Below the pieces are notes generated by a model. It had not been told where the DNA came from. It worked only from the letters and a program-made list of their open reading frames with translations, and ran no database searches. Made by a program: the position numbers and the translations under genes. Below, one piece after another: positions 36,462-47,413 of a stretch of 64,000 nt of DNA. Numbering within the stretch: position 1 is the stretch's first letter; each line of letters begins with the position of its first letter. The stretch spans positions 28,511 to 92,510 of the forward strand of contig NZ_JAIMJA010000017.1 in the NCBI RefSeq assembly GCF_021295315.1. The letters are read 5' to 3'. Source of the stretch: Motilimonas cestriensis. Its GTDB lineage: Bacteria > Pseudomonadota > Gammaproteobacteria > Enterobacterales > CBDFNC01.

Positions 36462-37028
36462 TCAGAGCATTAGCCAAAGTGGGCCGATTAAGCTCAACAT
36501 ACCGTAATTAATAAACTGCAGTAGGATAAAAATCACTAATATGGATAAATCCAGTCCGCCCATTGAAGGGAGCATGCGTCTAATCGGTGCCATTAGAGGT
36601 TCAGTTAACTGATACATCACATACTCTACGGGGCTACGACCTTGGCTAACCCAGCTTAAAATGGCGCGAATAATCAGTACCCAAAAAAGTAAGTAACCAA
36701 TTTTCTTGAGGGCGACTAATGCCGTTATTAGCAGTAAACCACCGACACTGTTCGTTTCATAAGGTAAAAAGTTAAGGTATTGCAGCAACAATAACTTAGC
36801 TAATACGATAATCAGCAGTAACACCACACTGGCAAAGTCAAAGCCACCAAAGCCGGGGATCACGCGGCGCAGTGGTTTGAGCAATGGATTTGTTGCCTTT
36901 ACCACAAATTGACAGAATGGATTATAAAAATCGGCCCGTACAACTTGTAGCCACAAGCGTAAAATAACCACTGAGATATATAAATCAAACAGGGTGTTAA
37001 TTAAAAAATCAAACGGGTTAGTGCCCAT
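36462..37028 (-). CDS. yggT: YggT family integral membrane protein
   Basis: 188 residues made of two repeated YGGT units. Each unit has a helix, a short segment like NPFCQFVVKATNPLLKPLRR or EYVMYQLTEPLMAPIRRMLP, and a second helix (GGFDFASVVLLLIIV, GGLDLSILVIFILLQF). The family is linked to osmotic tolerance and cell-envelope or division processes, without a defined biochemical activity. Directly after proC (8 nt). Confidence 0.94.
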   Translation of the reverse strand: MGTNPFDFLINTLFDLYISVVILRLWLQVVRADFYNPFCQFVVKATNPLLKPLRRVIPGFGGFDFASVVLLLIIVLAKLLLLQYLNFLPYETNSVGGLLLITALVALKKIGYLLFWVLIIRAILSWVSQGRSPVEYVMYQLTEPLMAPIRRMLPSMGGLDLSILVIFILLQFINYGMLSLIGPLWLML

Positions 37029-37036
37029 TTTGCCTC

Positions 37037-37858
37037 CTAGAAGAGTTGTTCCATTTGCGCGCCGCGCTCGGCAGCTGCGGTCATGGCTTGCTTAACGGTG
37101 TCAGCTAAACCTTGTTCGTTAAAAGTGCGAACAGCTTCGGCAGTGGTGCCACCTTTAGAAGTAACATTGGTGCGCAGGGTGGCTAAATCAAGGTCAGGGT
37201 TTTGTACCACCATTTGCGCGCTGCCTAATGCTGACTGTTGCACCAATAGACGTGCTTGCTCTGGGGTAAAGCCCATTTCAATCGCAGTTTGCTCCATTGC
37301 TTCCATGAATAAGAAGAAATAGGCCGGCGCACTGCCAGAGGCGGCGATAATGCCGTTAATTTGTGCCTCGTCTTCAACCCAAACGGTTTTACCTACCGCA
37401 GCCATTAGATCGCCTGCAAAGGTTTTATCGCTGTCACTGACTTGAGTAGATGCAAATAAGCCGGTCATGCCAAGCTGTAACAGGGCTGGCGTGTTGGGCA
37501 TGGTGCGCACTACTGGTACGTTACCTAAAATGCCTTGTAAACGTGACACCGAGATCCCTGCTGCAATTGAAACAAATAGCTTACCGGCTAAGTCGACACC
37601 TTGGTCGACGATGTCTTGACATACTGCCGCCATAATTTGTGGCTTCACCGCTAGCACTATCACATCCGCCCACGTTACCGCTTCAGCGTTGTTCGTTTGG
37701 GTGCCAATAGCAAACTGTTGCTGCATTTTACTGCGGTTTTCATCACTAGGGTCACTGGCTAATAAACACGTTTTATCATAACCGTCTTGAAGTAGGCCGC
37801 CGATCAAGCTGCTTGCCATGTTGCCGGCACCGATAAAGGTAATCTTTTTTTGTTCCAT
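37037..37858 (-). CDS. proC: Pyrroline-5-carboxylate reductase
   Basis: 273 residues. Catalyses the last step of proline synthesis, NADPH-dependent reduction of pyrroline-5-carboxylate. The N-terminal Rossmann fold has ITFIGAGNMASSLIGGLL. VVRTMPNTPALLQLGMTGL and the C-terminal signature TSKGGTTAEAVRTFNEQGL are diagnostic. In the conserved cluster with yggS upstream and yggT downstream. Confidence 0.98.
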   Translation of the reverse strand: MEQKKITFIGAGNMASSLIGGLLQDGYDKTCLLASDPSDENRSKMQQQFAIGTQTNNAEAVTWADVIVLAVKPQIMAAVCQDIVDQGVDLAGKLFVSIAAGISVSRLQGILGNVPVVRTMPNTPALLQLGMTGLFASTQVSDSDKTFAGDLMAAVGKTVWVEDEAQINGIIAASGSAPAYFFLFMEAMEQTAIEMGFTPEQARLLVQQSALGSAQMVVQNPDLDLATLRTNVTSKGGTTAEAVRTFNEQGLADTVKQAMTAAAERGAQMEQLF

Positions 37859-37903
37859 GTGAGTCTCTTTATAAATCCGTTGTGAATGTTATTCGTTGTT
37901 ATA

Positions 37904-38611
37904 TTAAGCGGAATAATCGCGCGCGCCAAAAATGGCGGTTCCTACTCTAACCATACTACTGCCATTAGCGATGGCGGGTATCATATCACCACTCATCCCC
38001 ATTGAGAGAGTGTCTATATCGGGGTAGGTCTGTTGTAGTTGCAAATATAACCGATGTAGTTGTTGAAAGCTGTCATTTAAGATGTTTTCGTCATCGGTTG
38101 CTTGTGGTATGGCCATGATGCCACGCAGTTTTAAGCGTGGTAATGCACTTACTTGTGATGCGAGTTCAATAACTTGAGATAAAGTGGTTCCCGACTTACT
38201 GGCTTCTCCGCTAATATTGACCTGTAAGCAGATATTCAGTGGCGCGAGGTGTTCAGGGCGTTGATCGTTTAAGCGCTGTGCTATTTTTAAACGGTCGATA
38301 CTTTGTACCCAATTAAAATGCTCGGCCACGGGTTTCGTTTTATTTGATTGCAGTGGTCCGATAAAATGCCACTCAATTGGCTCAACAATATCTGCATCTT
38401 GGCTGAGAGCTTGAATTTTTTCTATGCCTTCTTGCACATAGTTCTCACCAAATAGGCGTTGGCCTGCGGCGTAGGCCGCTTTGATTTGCGCTACTGGCTT
38501 GGTTTTACTGACCGCCAGTAGTTTTATTTCATGTTTGTCTCGATGAGCTGCGGATGCCGCTTGCTCAATCTGAGATAAAACCGTAGTGAGTTGCTTAGAT
38601 AGTGTGCTCAT
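37904..38611 (-). CDS. yggS: Pyridoxal phosphate homeostasis protein YggS
   Basis: 235 residues, single TIM-barrel PLP-binding protein. The PLP lysine lies in IKLLAVSKTKPVAQI near residue 32. Other family segments: RLFGENYVQEGIEK, EWHFIGPLQSNKTKPVAEHF and SMGMSGDMIPAIANGSSMVRVG. It buffers PLP and affects amino-acid and keto-acid balance, with no enzymatic reaction known. First gene of the operon and divergent from pilT. Confidence 0.98.
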   Translation of the reverse strand: MSTLSKQLTTVLSQIEQAASAAHRDKHEIKLLAVSKTKPVAQIKAAYAAGQRLFGENYVQEGIEKIQALSQDADIVEPIEWHFIGPLQSNKTKPVAEHFNWVQSIDRLKIAQRLNDQRPEHLAPLNICLQVNISGEASKSGTTLSQVIELASQVSALPRLKLRGIMAIPQATDDENILNDSFQQLHRLYLQLQQTYPDIDTLSMGMSGDMIPAIANGSSMVRVGTAIFGARDYSA

Positions 38612-38639
38612 AATAGTTTACTACAGGAATCTTTAGGTT

Positions 38640-39674
38640 ATGGATATTACAGAGTTATTGGCGTTTAGTGTAAAGCATAAAGCGTCGGATCTACACCTTT
38701 CTGCAGGTGTTCCACCCATGATCCGTGTGGACGGTGAAGTGCGTAAGATTAACTTACCGGCTCTCGACCATAAACAAGTACACAGCTTGATTTATGACAT
38801 CATGAACGATAAGCAACGTAAAGATTTTGAAGAAAAGTTAGAAACGGATTTCTCGTTTGAAGTGCCTGAATTGGCGCGTTTTCGTGTTAACGCATTTAAC
38901 CAAAACCGCGGTGCCGGTGCGGTGTTTCGTACTATCCCAAGTGAAGTGTTAACCTTAGATGATTTAAACGCCCCAGATATTTTTAAGAAAATTTCAAAGA
39001 CCCCCCGTGGTTTAGTGTTAGTTACCGGGCCAACAGGCTCGGGTAAATCAACCACCCTAGCGGCGATGATTGACTATATCAACGACAATGATTACAAGCA
39101 TATTTTAACCATTGAAGACCCGATCGAATTCGTTCATCAAAACAAAAAATGTTTGATTAACCAGCGTGAAGTGCACAAAGACACCCATGGCTTTGACGCT
39201 GCGCTGCGTAGTGCGCTTCGTGAAGACCCTGATGTTATTCTGGTGGGTGAGATGCGTGACTTAGAAACCATTCGCTTAGCGTTAACGGCAGCAGAAACGG
39301 GTCACTTAGTATTTGGTACTTTGCACACCACCTCAGCTGCGAAAACCATTGACCGTATTGTGGATGTATTCCCTGGCGCAGAAAAAGACATGGTGCGCTC
39401 GATGTTGTCGGAATCACTACGTGCAGTAATTTCGCAAACTCTATTGAAGAAAAATGGCGGTGGTCGTGTTGCTGCTCATGAAATCATGATCGGTATTCCC
39501 GCTATTCGTAACTTGATCCGCGAAGATAAGATTGCCCAAATGTACTCTGTGATCCAAACGGGGATGACTCACGGCATGCAAACACTGGATCAGTGTTTAC
39601 GTCAGTTAGTTAATACGGGACAAGTTTCTCAAGCCGATGCCGCCACTAAAGCATCCGATGCTAATACTTTCTAA
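38640..39674 (+). CDS. pilT: Type IV pilus retraction ATPase PilT
   Basis: 344 residues. Hexameric secretion ATPase that depolymerises type IV pili for twitching and DNA uptake. Walker A GPTGSGKST at about residues 130-138. Asp box and His box regions: EDPIEFVHQNKKCLINQRE and ETGHLVFGTLHTTSAAKTID, with Walker B DPDVILVGEMRDLETI. The PilT-specific C-terminal AIRNLIREDKIAQMYS is present. pilU follows 51 bp later, the usual pair next to yggS. Confidence 0.98.
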   Translation: MDITELLAFSVKHKASDLHLSAGVPPMIRVDGEVRKINLPALDHKQVHSLIYDIMNDKQRKDFEEKLETDFSFEVPELARFRVNAFNQNRGAGAVFRTIPSEVLTLDDLNAPDIFKKISKTPRGLVLVTGPTGSGKSTTLAAMIDYINDNDYKHILTIEDPIEFVHQNKKCLINQREVHKDTHGFDAALRSALREDPDVILVGEMRDLETIRLALTAAETGHLVFGTLHTTSAAKTIDRIVDVFPGAEKDMVRSMLSESLRAVISQTLLKKNGGGRVAAHEIMIGIPAIRNLIREDKIAQMYSVIQTGMTHGMQTLDQCLRQLVNTGQVSQADAATKASDANTF

Positions 39675-39725
39675 GGTTGGGGTGATGTTAAAGCGACGAT
39701 TACAATTACTGTCTAGGAGTTACGG

Positions 39726-40835
39726 ATGACACTGGAGCAATTATTAACCGGTATGCATAAGCTGAAAGGCTCGGATGTCTATATTTCTGTGGGCATGCCG
39801 CCAGCCATTAAAGTGAACGGTCAGCTGCAATCAGCAGGTAAAGAGTCTTTTTCAGAGGAGGCTGTTTATGAGTTAGCTAGTCAAGCTATGAATGAACAGC
39901 AGCTTGCTGAATTTAAAGAGAAAAAAGAGTCAAACTTCGCTTTTAACGTTGATAAAGTTGGCCGCTTTCGTATTAGTGCTTTTTTTCAAAAAGACATGCC
40001 GGGGATGGTTATTCGTCGCATTGAAATGCGCATACCTACCTTTGAAGAGCTGCACTTACCGCAAGTGCTTAAAGAAGTATGTATGGCAAAGCGCGGCCTG
40101 ATTTTATTTGTAGGGGCGACGGGCTCGGGTAAGTCGACCTCACAAGCCGCGATGATCGGCTATCGCAACATGCATGCTAGTGGGCATATTATCACTGTTG
40201 AAGACCCGATTGAATTTGTGCATCAGCATGGCAAATCTATCATCACTCAGCGTGAAGTGGGGTTAGATACCGAGTCATTTGAAATGGCACTGAAAAACTC
40301 ATTGCGTCAAGCGCCAGATGTTATCTTACTGGGTGAGATCCGTACTCGTGAGACCATGGAGTTTGCCATTGCGTTTGCTGAAACCGGTCACTTATGTATG
40401 GCAACCTTGCACGCTAATAATGCTAACCAAGCACTAGATCGTATTTTGCACTTAGTGCCAGAAGACATGCAGCGTCAGTTCTTATTTGATTTGTCGGTCA
40501 ACTTGCGTTGCGTGGTGGCACAGCAGTTAATTAAAACGCAAGATGGTGGCACCCGTCGCGGTGCGTTTGAGATTCTGCTTAATACGCCACTGGTGTCAGA
40601 TATTATCCGCAAGGGTGAGCTACATGAACTGAAAGAGATCATGAGCAAATCGACCGAGCTGGGCATGAATACCTTTGACCAAGCCTTGTTTGAATTGTAC
40701 CAGCAAGGTTTAATTGGCTACGCTGAGGCTCTTGCTCATGCTGATTCACCGAACGATCTGCGTCTAATGATCAAGCTAAAAGGCAATGATAATCTGGGCA
40801 CAGGTATGATGGATGATGTCACAGTAGACATGTAA
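39726..40835 (+). CDS. pilU: Type IV pilus retraction accessory ATPase PilU
   Basis: 369 residues, paralogue of PilT. Walker A GATGSGKST at about residue 130, Walker B APDVILLGEIRTRETM and ETGHLCMATLHANNANQALD. The C-terminal extension after about residue 345 distinguishes PilU from PilT. In Vibrio and Pseudomonas PilU supports PilT-dependent retraction under load. TAGGAG lies 6 nt before the ATG. Ends at a hairpin terminator before yaaA. Confidence 0.97.
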   Translation: MTLEQLLTGMHKLKGSDVYISVGMPPAIKVNGQLQSAGKESFSEEAVYELASQAMNEQQLAEFKEKKESNFAFNVDKVGRFRISAFFQKDMPGMVIRRIEMRIPTFEELHLPQVLKEVCMAKRGLILFVGATGSGKSTSQAAMIGYRNMHASGHIITVEDPIEFVHQHGKSIITQREVGLDTESFEMALKNSLRQAPDVILLGEIRTRETMEFAIAFAETGHLCMATLHANNANQALDRILHLVPEDMQRQFLFDLSVNLRCVVAQQLIKTQDGGTRRGAFEILLNTPLVSDIIRKGELHELKEIMSKSTELGMNTFDQALFELYQQGLIGYAEALAHADSPNDLRLMIKLKGNDNLGTGMMDDVTVDM

Positions 40836-40863
40836 TGTCAGCGCGGTAAGATATCACTATTCT

Positions 40864-40896
40864 AAGCCCAGTGCGCTTATGCGGCTGGGCTTTATT
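40864..40896 (+). terminator. Terminator after pilU
   Basis: AAGCCCAG and CTGGGCTT pair around a 13-nt loop containing GCGC, followed by TATT. It lies in the apparent N-terminal extension of the yaaA frame, supporting the downstream yaaA start. Confidence 0.75.
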
Positions 40897-40921
40897 GCTT
40901 ATAAAAAAGAGTATTGTTGTT

Positions 40922-41698
40922 ATGTTAGTGCTAATTTCTCCTGCAAAAACTTTAGATTATGAATCTCCTTTAGCGACAGACACTTTTAGTCAGCCTGAAT
41001 TTGTTGCGCACAGTTATGAGTTGATCAAACGTTGCCGTGAGCTGACGCCATTGCAAATTTCGCAGTTGATGAAAATTAGCGACAAATTAGCTGGTTTAAA
41101 TGCGGCGCGATTTGCTGAGTGGCAACCTGAGTTTAATTTAGAAAATTCGCGCCAAGCCTTGCTGGCGTTCAAAGGGGATGTTTATACTGGATTAGATGCG
41201 GCGAGTTTTAGCGAGCAAGATTTTGCCTTCGCTCAGCAGCACTTGCGGATGTTGTCAGGCCTTTATGGCTTACTTAAACCGTTAGATTTAATGCAACCTT
41301 ATCGCTTGGAAATGGGCACGAAGTTGGACACCGCTCGAGGTAAAAATTTGTATGAATTTTGGGGCGATATAATTACCGACAAAGTTAACCAAGCCCTTAC
41401 TGAGCAAGGTGATGAACTGGTGGTTAATTTAGCATCTAACGAATATTTTAAAGCGGTAAAACGTAAAGACCTAAAAGGTAAGTTAGTCACCCCTGTTTTT
41501 AAAGATAATAAAAACGGTCAGTACAAGGTTATCAGTTTTTACGCGAAAAAGGCGCGCGGCTTAATGGCGCGCTACATTATTCAAAATCAGTTGACGAGTG
41601 TGGCACAGCTTAAGCAGTTTGATTTAGATGGGTATTTCTTCTCAGAAATAGACTCTAAGCCTTATGAGTTAGTATTTAAGCGCGATCAGCAAGATTAA
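40922..41698 (+). CDS. yaaA: Peroxide stress protein YaaA (UPF0246)
   Basis: 258 residues from [17 protein letters not shown]. The frame is open 17 codons further but that part overlaps the pilU terminator. Family segments: [41 protein letters not shown] and [11 protein letters not shown]. In E. coli YaaA lowers free iron and protects DNA during H2O2 stress and is reported to bind DNA. Single gene here. Confidence 0.95.
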   Translation: MLVLISPAKTLDYESPLATDTFSQPEFVAHSYELIKRCRELTPLQISQLMKISDKLAGLNAARFAEWQPEFNLENSRQALLAFKGDVYTGLDAASFSEQDFAFAQQHLRMLSGLYGLLKPLDLMQPYRLEMGTKLDTARGKNLYEFWGDIITDKVNQALTEQGDELVVNLASNEYFKAVKRKDLKGKLVTPVFKDNKNGQYKVISFYAKKARGLMARYIIQNQLTSVAQLKQFDLDGYFFSEIDSKPYELVFKRDQQD

Positions 41699-41716
41699 TT
41701 TTGCTGAAAGGGCACC

Positions 41717-41742
41717 GTAAAATGGGGGGCTCCCCATTTTAC
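41717..41742. terminator. Hairpin between convergent yaaA and HTH-2TM gene
   Basis: Perfect 11-bp stem GTAAAATGGGG / CCCCATTTTAC with loop GGCT. A short T-run follows only 14 bp later on the plus strand (TTATTTTTTAA). Confidence 0.65.
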
Positions 41743-41751
41743 ACAGCTGGG

Positions 41752-42258
41752 TTATTTTTTAAGACGTTTCTGAATCTGTTTTTCTTCCCAATCTTTGCCA
41801 AATTTTGGCCAAATATTAAATACCCCGAGGGCGTGATTGATAATGGCGATGCCCCAACCCATCATCGGCCAAAGCACCCATAAGTAATCGGGACTAAAAA
41901 ACAAGTTAATCGCCGTGAGTAACAGCATGACTAAGGCATAAGTAGAGAGGTGGGCATAAAACCCTTTCAATTCTTGCACTTCGGCTTTGGCTTGGGCTAG
42001 TTTTATCGCTTCTGGATCTTGTGGTTCACTGGCGTGACTTGTGTTCATGTTGGCTTCCTCAGTGTTAGGCATATTCTGTAATTTTTGAATGTCTACTTCC
42101 AAGGTTGCCGCAATGGCTTTTAGTGTCTCAAGTGCACCTTGTCCGCCTTTTTCTAAGCGTTGAATAGTGCGTACACTGACGCCACTAAATTCAGATAGTT
42201 GCTCTTGCGACCAAGCCTTTTGTAAGCGATATGTTTTAATCATATTGGGTTTCGACAT
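41752..42258 (-). CDS. Membrane-linked HTH regulator (XRE-type HTH plus 2TM domain)
   Basis: 168 residues. The N-terminal 65 residues are a Cro/CI-type helix-turn-helix (YRLQKAWSQEQLSEFSGVSV then RTIQRLEKGGQGALETLKAI). After a polar linker (about 66-95) comes a two-helix membrane module of the 2TM type (GFYAHLSTYALVMLLLTAIN, LWVLWPMMGWGIAIINHALG) ending in a basic tail. This suggests a DNA-binding protein tethered to the inner membrane. AAGGA precedes the ATG. Targets unknown; it stands alone between yaaA and valS. Confidence 0.85.
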   Translation of the reverse strand: MSKPNMIKTYRLQKAWSQEQLSEFSGVSVRTIQRLEKGGQGALETLKAIAATLEVDIQKLQNMPNTEEANMNTSHASEPQDPEAIKLAQAKAEVQELKGFYAHLSTYALVMLLLTAINLFFSPDYLWVLWPMMGWGIAIINHALGVFNIWPKFGKDWEEKQIQKRLKK

Positions 42259-42428
42259 CCTGCATTCCTTTCATGCCACCAAGGTTAGCAAAGCATACCT
42301 TTTTCACCACGACATGCAAGTGACACCAAGGTGACATATATTAAATATCAAACACTTAGTTTCTATTTAGTTGATTGGGTTTTGTTATGGCGGGTTGAGT
42401 GTCGGGGATGACAGGCAGCTTTATAAAC

Positions 42429-42456
42429 AAAAAAGGCCACCCGAAGGTGACCTTGA
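42429..42456 (-). terminator. Terminator of valS
   Basis: On the minus strand AAGGTCACC-ttcg-GGTGGCCTT (one mismatch) is followed by TTTT. It starts about 20 bp after the valS stop. Confidence 0.85.
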
Positions 42457-42477
42457 AAAATGCGATTACTTGAGCAA

Positions 42478-45324
42478 TTACAACGCAGCGATGGTTGCTT
42501 GTTGCTCGGTAATTTTATCGAGTGTACCTTGCAGCTCTTCCTGCTTGGCTCGCTCTTTGGCGATAACCTCTTCCGGCGCTTTACCAACAAATTTCTCATT
42601 GCCTAGTTTCGCGGTGACCTTATCAAGATCTTTCGCCACTTTCTCGGCTTGTTTCGCTAAACGTGCCAGCTCTGCTTCTTTATCGATTAGGCCCGCCATT
42701 GGAATTAATAACTCCATGTTCCCGACTAAGTTAGTCACTGAGGCTGGTGCCACTTCGCCTTCTTGCAGTACTGTTACTGTCTCTAACTTCGCTAGCGAGT
42801 TTAAGAAGCTACGGTTGTCGTTGAAACGGCGTTGATCTTCAGCTGATGCGTTTTTCAGTAATGCATTCAATGGCAGATTTGGGCTAATGTCCATTTCACC
42901 ACGAATATTACGTACCGCGAGGATCACCTGCTTAACCCACTCTAAATCGGCAATTGCTGGTGCATCGAGTTTACTGTCATCAAATTCCGGGAAGGCTTCC
43001 AGCATGATGGTGTCGCCCGTTTTGCCAGCTAGTGGCTTCACACGCAACCAAATCTCTTCGGTGATGTACGGCAGCATAGGATGAGCTAAACGTAGCAAGG
43101 TTTCTAGCACGTCAACCAAGGTTTGACGGGTACCACGTTGTTGCGCTGGTGTGCCTTTAAATAATACTGGTTTGGTCAACTCTAAGTACCAAGAGCAGAA
43201 CTCGTTCCAAGTAAAGTCGTATAAGGTATTTGCTGCTAAATCAAAACGGTATGCGTCTAAGTGTTCGCTATAGGTTTTGATGGTTTGTTGTAGCTGGCCT
43301 TGGATCCAGCGATCGGCGAGGCTAAATTCGCCAGCGCCGGCTAAATCTTGGTCTTCGGTGTGCATAAACACATAGTTGCTGGCATTCCAAAGCTTGTTAC
43401 AGAAGTTGCGGTAACCTTCTAAACGCTTCATATCCCAGTTGATGTTGCGGCCGGTTGAAGCCAATGCGGCAAGAGTGAAACGCAGGGCATCGGTGCCGTG
43501 GGTTTCAAGTCCTTCCGGGAAAGCTTTACGAGTGTTTTTCTCAATTTTGGCGGCCAGTTGTGGCTGCATCATGTTGCCACAACGCTTTGCAACTAGGGAT
43601 TCTAGGTCAATGCCGTCAATCATATCTAATGGATCTAATACGTTACCTTTAGATTTCGACATCTTGTCGCCGTTTTCATCGCGGATTAGGCCTGTAACAT
43701 AAACGGTTTTGAACGGTACTTGCGGCTTGCCGTTTTCATCTTTGATGAAGTGCATGGTCATCATGATCATGCGTGCAACCCAAAATGGAATAATATCAAA
43801 ACCGGTAACCAATACATCTGTTGGATGGAAGGTTTTTAGTGCTTCAGTTTCATCCGGCCAACCTAAGGTTGAGAAGGTCCAAAGGGCGGATGAGAACCAG
43901 GTATCAAGTACGTCATCATCTTGGCGTAGCGCAACATCCGCTGGGATATTATTTTCGCTGCGAACTTGTGCTTCGTCATGACCCACGTAAACGCCGCCGT
44001 TATCGTCATACCAAGCTGGAATGCGATGACCCCACCAAAGCTGGCGTGAAATACACCAGTCTTGAATTTCACGCATCCACGAGAAATACATGTTCTCGTA
44101 TTGTTTAGGCACAAATTGAATGTCGCCATTTTCAACCGCTTCAATAGCGGGTTTAGCTAACACGTCTGCACGTACGTACCATTGGTCGGTCAGCATCGGT
44201 TCGATCACCACGCCGCCGCGATCGCCATATGGCACGCTAAGTTCGTGGTCTTTGACTTCGTCGAGTAAACCTAACTCGTCTAATGCTGCAACAATCGCTT
44301 TACGCGCAGCAAAACGCTCTAGGCCTTGGAACTGCGTTGGCAGTTCGGTGCTGTAAGCATCTGAGACTTCACCTTTGGTGTTATAAATTTCAGAGGCTGA
44401 AAGAATATGAGCGTCAAAGGTTAAAACGTTAATCATCGGCAGTTGATGACGTTTACCGACTTCATAGTCGTTAAAGTCATGGGCTGGGGTGATTTTCACA
44501 CAGCCCGTGCCTTTTTCCATATCCGCATGCTCATCAGCAACGATAGGAATGCGGCGGCCTACTAGAGGTAATTCAATAAATTTACCAATCAGGCTCTGGT
44601 AGCGTGGATCTTCTGGGTTGACCGCTACGCCAGTGTCACCCAGTATAGTTTCAGGGCGAGTTGTAGCAACCACAATATAATTTTTGCCATCGGCGGTAGT
44701 GACACCATCGGCTAGTGGGTAGCGAAAATGCCACATAAAGCCTTTTTTCTCTTGGTTTTCAACTTCCAAGTCAGAAATGGCGGTGTGCAGTTTTGGATCC
44801 CAGTTGACTAAGCGCTTACCGCGATAGATTAAATCTTGTTGAAACAGCTTAACGAAGACTTCTTGGACTGCTTTTGACATGCCCGGATCCATGGTGAAAC
44901 GCTCACGATCCCAGTCTACTGATGCGCCAAGGCGACGCAGCTGTTTGGTGATGGTGCCACCTGATTCGGCTTTCCATTCCCATATTTTTTCGATAAAGGC
45001 TTCACGGCCGTAATCGTTTTTAGTTTTGCCTTCTTCAGCGGCAATTTTACGCTCTACTACCATTTGTGTGGCGATGCCTGCGTGGTCGGTACCCACTTGC
45101 CATAAGGTGTTTTTACCTTTCATACGCTGGTAGCGTACTAAGGTATCCATAATGGTGTCTTGGAAGGCATGACCCATGTGCAGGCTACCGGTGACGTTTG
45201 GCGGCGGGATCATGATGCAGTAGCTGTCTTGGGTGGTATCACCGTGGGGTTTGAAATAGCCTTTCTGTTCCCAGTTTTGGTAATGCTTTTGCTCAATTGA
45301 TTGAGGGTTATAGGTCTTTTCCAT
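42478..45324 (-). CDS. valS: Valyl-tRNA synthetase
   Basis: 948 residues, class Ia synthetase of normal length. The HIGH motif is LHMGH in [16 protein letters not shown] and the KMSKS motif is in [17 protein letters not shown]. The CP1 editing domain lies at about 190-340 ([20 protein letters not shown]). The C-terminal tRNA-binding coiled coil covers about 880-948 ([18 protein letters not shown]). Operon order pepA-holC-valS as in E. coli, with a 140-bp gap before valS. Confidence 0.99.
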   Translation of the reverse strand: MEKTYNPQSIEQKHYQNWEQKGYFKPHGDTTQDSYCIMIPPPNVTGSLHMGHAFQDTIMDTLVRYQRMKGKNTLWQVGTDHAGIATQMVVERKIAAEEGKTKNDYGREAFIEKIWEWKAESGGTITKQLRRLGASVDWDRERFTMDPGMSKAVQEVFVKLFQQDLIYRGKRLVNWDPKLHTAISDLEVENQEKKGFMWHFRYPLADGVTTADGKNYIVVATTRPETILGDTGVAVNPEDPRYQSLIGKFIELPLVGRRIPIVADEHADMEKGTGCVKITPAHDFNDYEVGKRHQLPMINVLTFDAHILSASEIYNTKGEVSDAYSTELPTQFQGLERFAARKAIVAALDELGLLDEVKDHELSVPYGDRGGVVIEPMLTDQWYVRADVLAKPAIEAVENGDIQFVPKQYENMYFSWMREIQDWCISRQLWWGHRIPAWYDDNGGVYVGHDEAQVRSENNIPADVALRQDDDVLDTWFSSALWTFSTLGWPDETEALKTFHPTDVLVTGFDIIPFWVARMIMMTMHFIKDENGKPQVPFKTVYVTGLIRDENGDKMSKSKGNVLDPLDMIDGIDLESLVAKRCGNMMQPQLAAKIEKNTRKAFPEGLETHGTDALRFTLAALASTGRNINWDMKRLEGYRNFCNKLWNASNYVFMHTEDQDLAGAGEFSLADRWIQGQLQQTIKTYSEHLDAYRFDLAANTLYDFTWNEFCSWYLELTKPVLFKGTPAQQRGTRQTLVDVLETLLRLAHPMLPYITEEIWLRVKPLAGKTGDTIMLEAFPEFDDSKLDAPAIADLEWVKQVILAVRNIRGEMDISPNLPLNALLKNASAEDQRRFNDNRSFLNSLAKLETVTVLQEGEVAPASVTNLVGNMELLIPMAGLIDKEAELARLAKQAEKVAKDLDKVTAKLGNEKFVGKAPEEVIAKERAKQEELQGTLDKITEQQATIAAL

Positions 45325-45464
45325 ATTCAGTGTCAGCTTCTGTCAAATTAATGCCATGCGGGTAAACAGCCTGCATGTCGGGTTAGATCTCAGCCAGAGA
45401 ATGCTCTCTGTCGCGGTATTCGTCACTGGTCAACAAGGCGCTAAGTATTAAATACGGTTAGCGC

Positions 45465-45905
45465 TTATTCCAGTTGAGTGGTTGCAAGCGTTATGCCCCA
45501 TTGTTTGTATGTGGCATAACGTTGTCGAGCTTGCTGCTTTAGTATTTCGTCTATAGGGACGAAATCTACCACTTGTGCAAACTCGGTTGCAAATGCTGGC
45601 GCTATTTTACGCAAGTTAATCAGCACTTGTCGTCTTTGTTTTGATTTTTGCCAGCCGATTTCTACTGGCGTGCCGTAATAAGGGGGCTCGCCAGTTAAAT
45701 TATGTGGCACAAAACTGTCGCCACTAAATTGCCATAAGTACTCATCGATAATAAAAGCATCGCTTTGATCATCGGTAGCAATAAATACTTTTTGTCCTTG
45801 GCTGTAATGATATGCCGCCAATTGGCAGGCATAAGCAAAATGAGCCGGAAGGTTAACTTCCGGCTCATTGTCTTGACTCATTAGATAAAACAGCCCATGA
45901 GTCAT
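45465..45905 (-). CDS. holC: DNA polymerase III chi subunit
   Basis: 146 residues. It binds SSB and links the clamp loader (with psi) to single-stranded DNA. Family pattern: HFAYACQLAAYHYSQGQKVF, LWQFSGDSFVPHNL, TPVEIGW and RRQVLINLRKIAP. Its ATG overlaps the pepA stop by one base, so translation is probably coupled. Confidence 0.95.
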   Translation of the reverse strand: MTHGLFYLMSQDNEPEVNLPAHFAYACQLAAYHYSQGQKVFIATDDQSDAFIIDEYLWQFSGDSFVPHNLTGEPPYYGTPVEIGWQKSKQRRQVLINLRKIAPAFATEFAQVVDFVPIDEILKQQARQRYATYKQWGITLATTQLE

Positions 45906-47413
45906 TATTCTTCGACGCTGACGCCGCTTTTGTTAATTAAAAACTGCGTCAGCATAGGCACAGGTCGTCCCGTTGAGCCTTTATCTTTGCCGCCGCTGCG
46001 CCAAGCGGTGCCAGCGATGTCTAGATGGGCCCAATTATATTTCTTGGTAAAGCGTGCTAAAAAGCAAGCTGCAGTGATGGTCCCTGCTGATTTACCGCCA
46101 ATATTCGCCATATCAGCAAACGGGCTTTCTAGCTGCTCTTGATATTCATCGCTCATCGGTAAGCGCCAAGCGCGATCGCCAGCTTGTTCAGAAGCATTAA
46201 TTAATTCATGGGCTAGCGGGTTATGAGTGCTCATTAGGCCGGTGATGTGATGGCCTAATGCGACAATACAAGCGCCGGTTAAGGTGGCAACGTCAATCAC
46301 CAGTTCTGGCTCAAAGCGTTCAACATAAGTGAGGGCGTCACATAATACTAGGCGGCCTTCCGCGTCAGTGTTGAGTACTTCTACCGTTTGCCCGGACATG
46401 GTCGTTAAGATGTCACCGGGACGATAAGCGTTAGCGTCTGGCATGTTTTCTGCCGCTGCGATGACGCCAATGACATGTAACGGTAAATCCAGCTCAGCTA
46501 AAGCGAGCATGGTACCAAAGACACTGGCAGCGCCGCCCATGTCGTATTTCATTTCATCCATGCCGGCGCCGGGCTTTAATGAAATGCCGCCAGCATCAAA
46601 GGTTAAGCCTTTGCCTACTAGCACAATAGGTTTACCGGATGTTTCACCTTGTTTATATTCAATAACCGACATTTTCGATTCATTGTGCGAGCCTCGACCC
46701 ACTGCAAGGTACGAATTCATGCCTAGCTCAGCCATTTCTTGCTCACCAATGACCTTAGTGGTAATGGTCTGGTATTTTTCGGCTAATTGCAGCGATTGCG
46801 TAGCAAGGTAATCAGGGTTACAAATGTTTGGTGGTAAGTTACCAAGGTCTTTACACTTTTTAACACCTCGCGCGACGGCTAAGCCATGAGCAATGGCATT
46901 TTCACCTAATCCTAGCTCTTTACGTGTCGGTACGTTAAACACTAGCTTACGCAGTGGACGTCGGGTTTCACCCGGGTTACTTTTTAATTGGTTAAAAGTA
47001 TAAAGACTATCATCCGCGGCCTCGACAGCTTGGCGCACTTTCCAATAGGTATCGCGACCTTTGACATGTAACTCAGTCAAAAAGCAGACCGCTTCCATTG
47101 ATCCCGTTTCATTTAAGGTGCCAATGGTTTTACGAATAATTTGTTTGTATTGGCGCTCATCGAGCTCACGCTCTTTACCACAGCCAACGAGGAGTACGCG
47201 CTCACTGAGCATGTTTGGCACATGGTGCAATAGCAGCATTTGTCCGGCTTTGCCTTCCAGATCACCACGGCGCAATAGGGCACTTAAATAGCCATCGCTG
47301 ATTTTGTCGAGTTGCTCGGCAACAGGAGTCAGGCGGCGAGGTTCAAATACACCGACCACAATACAGGCGCTGCGTTGTTTCTCCGGGCTGCCACTTTTTA
47401 CGCTAAACTCCAT
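45905..47413 (-). CDS. pepA: Leucyl aminopeptidase PepA
   Basis: 502 residues, M17 family dizinc aminopeptidase; in E. coli also a DNA-binding protein for Xer recombination and carAB control. Signatures: [34 protein letters not shown] and [18 protein letters not shown] with the metal-binding Asp and Glu residues. N-terminal domain about 1-170. Divergent from lptF, as in E. coli. Confidence 0.98.
   Translation of the reverse strand: MEFSVKSGSPEKQRSACIVVGVFEPRRLTPVAEQLDKISDGYLSALLRRGDLEGKAGQMLLLHHVPNMLSERVLLVGCGKERELDERQYKQIIRKTIGTLNETGSMEAVCFLTELHVKGRDTYWKVRQAVEAADDSLYTFNQLKSNPGETRRPLRKLVFNVPTRKELGLGENAIAHGLAVARGVKKCKDLGNLPPNICNPDYLATQSLQLAEKYQTITTKVIGEQEMAELGMNSYLAVGRGSHNESKMSVIEYKQGETSGKPIVLVGKGLTFDAGGISLKPGAGMDEMKYDMGGAASVFGTMLALAELDLPLHVIGVIAAAENMPDANAYRPGDILTTMSGQTVEVLNTDAEGRLVLCDALTYVERFEPELVIDVATLTGACIVALGHHITGLMSTHNPLAHELINASEQAGDRAWRLPMSDEYQEQLESPFADMANIGGKSAGTITAACFLARFTKKYNWAHLDIAGTAWRSGGKDKGSTGRPVPMLTQFLINKSGVSVEE

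Noticed and set aside
42371-42835. 154-codon frame antisense to the valS 3' end
   Set aside because: Overlaps the coding and terminator region of valS; Ser-rich shadow frame.
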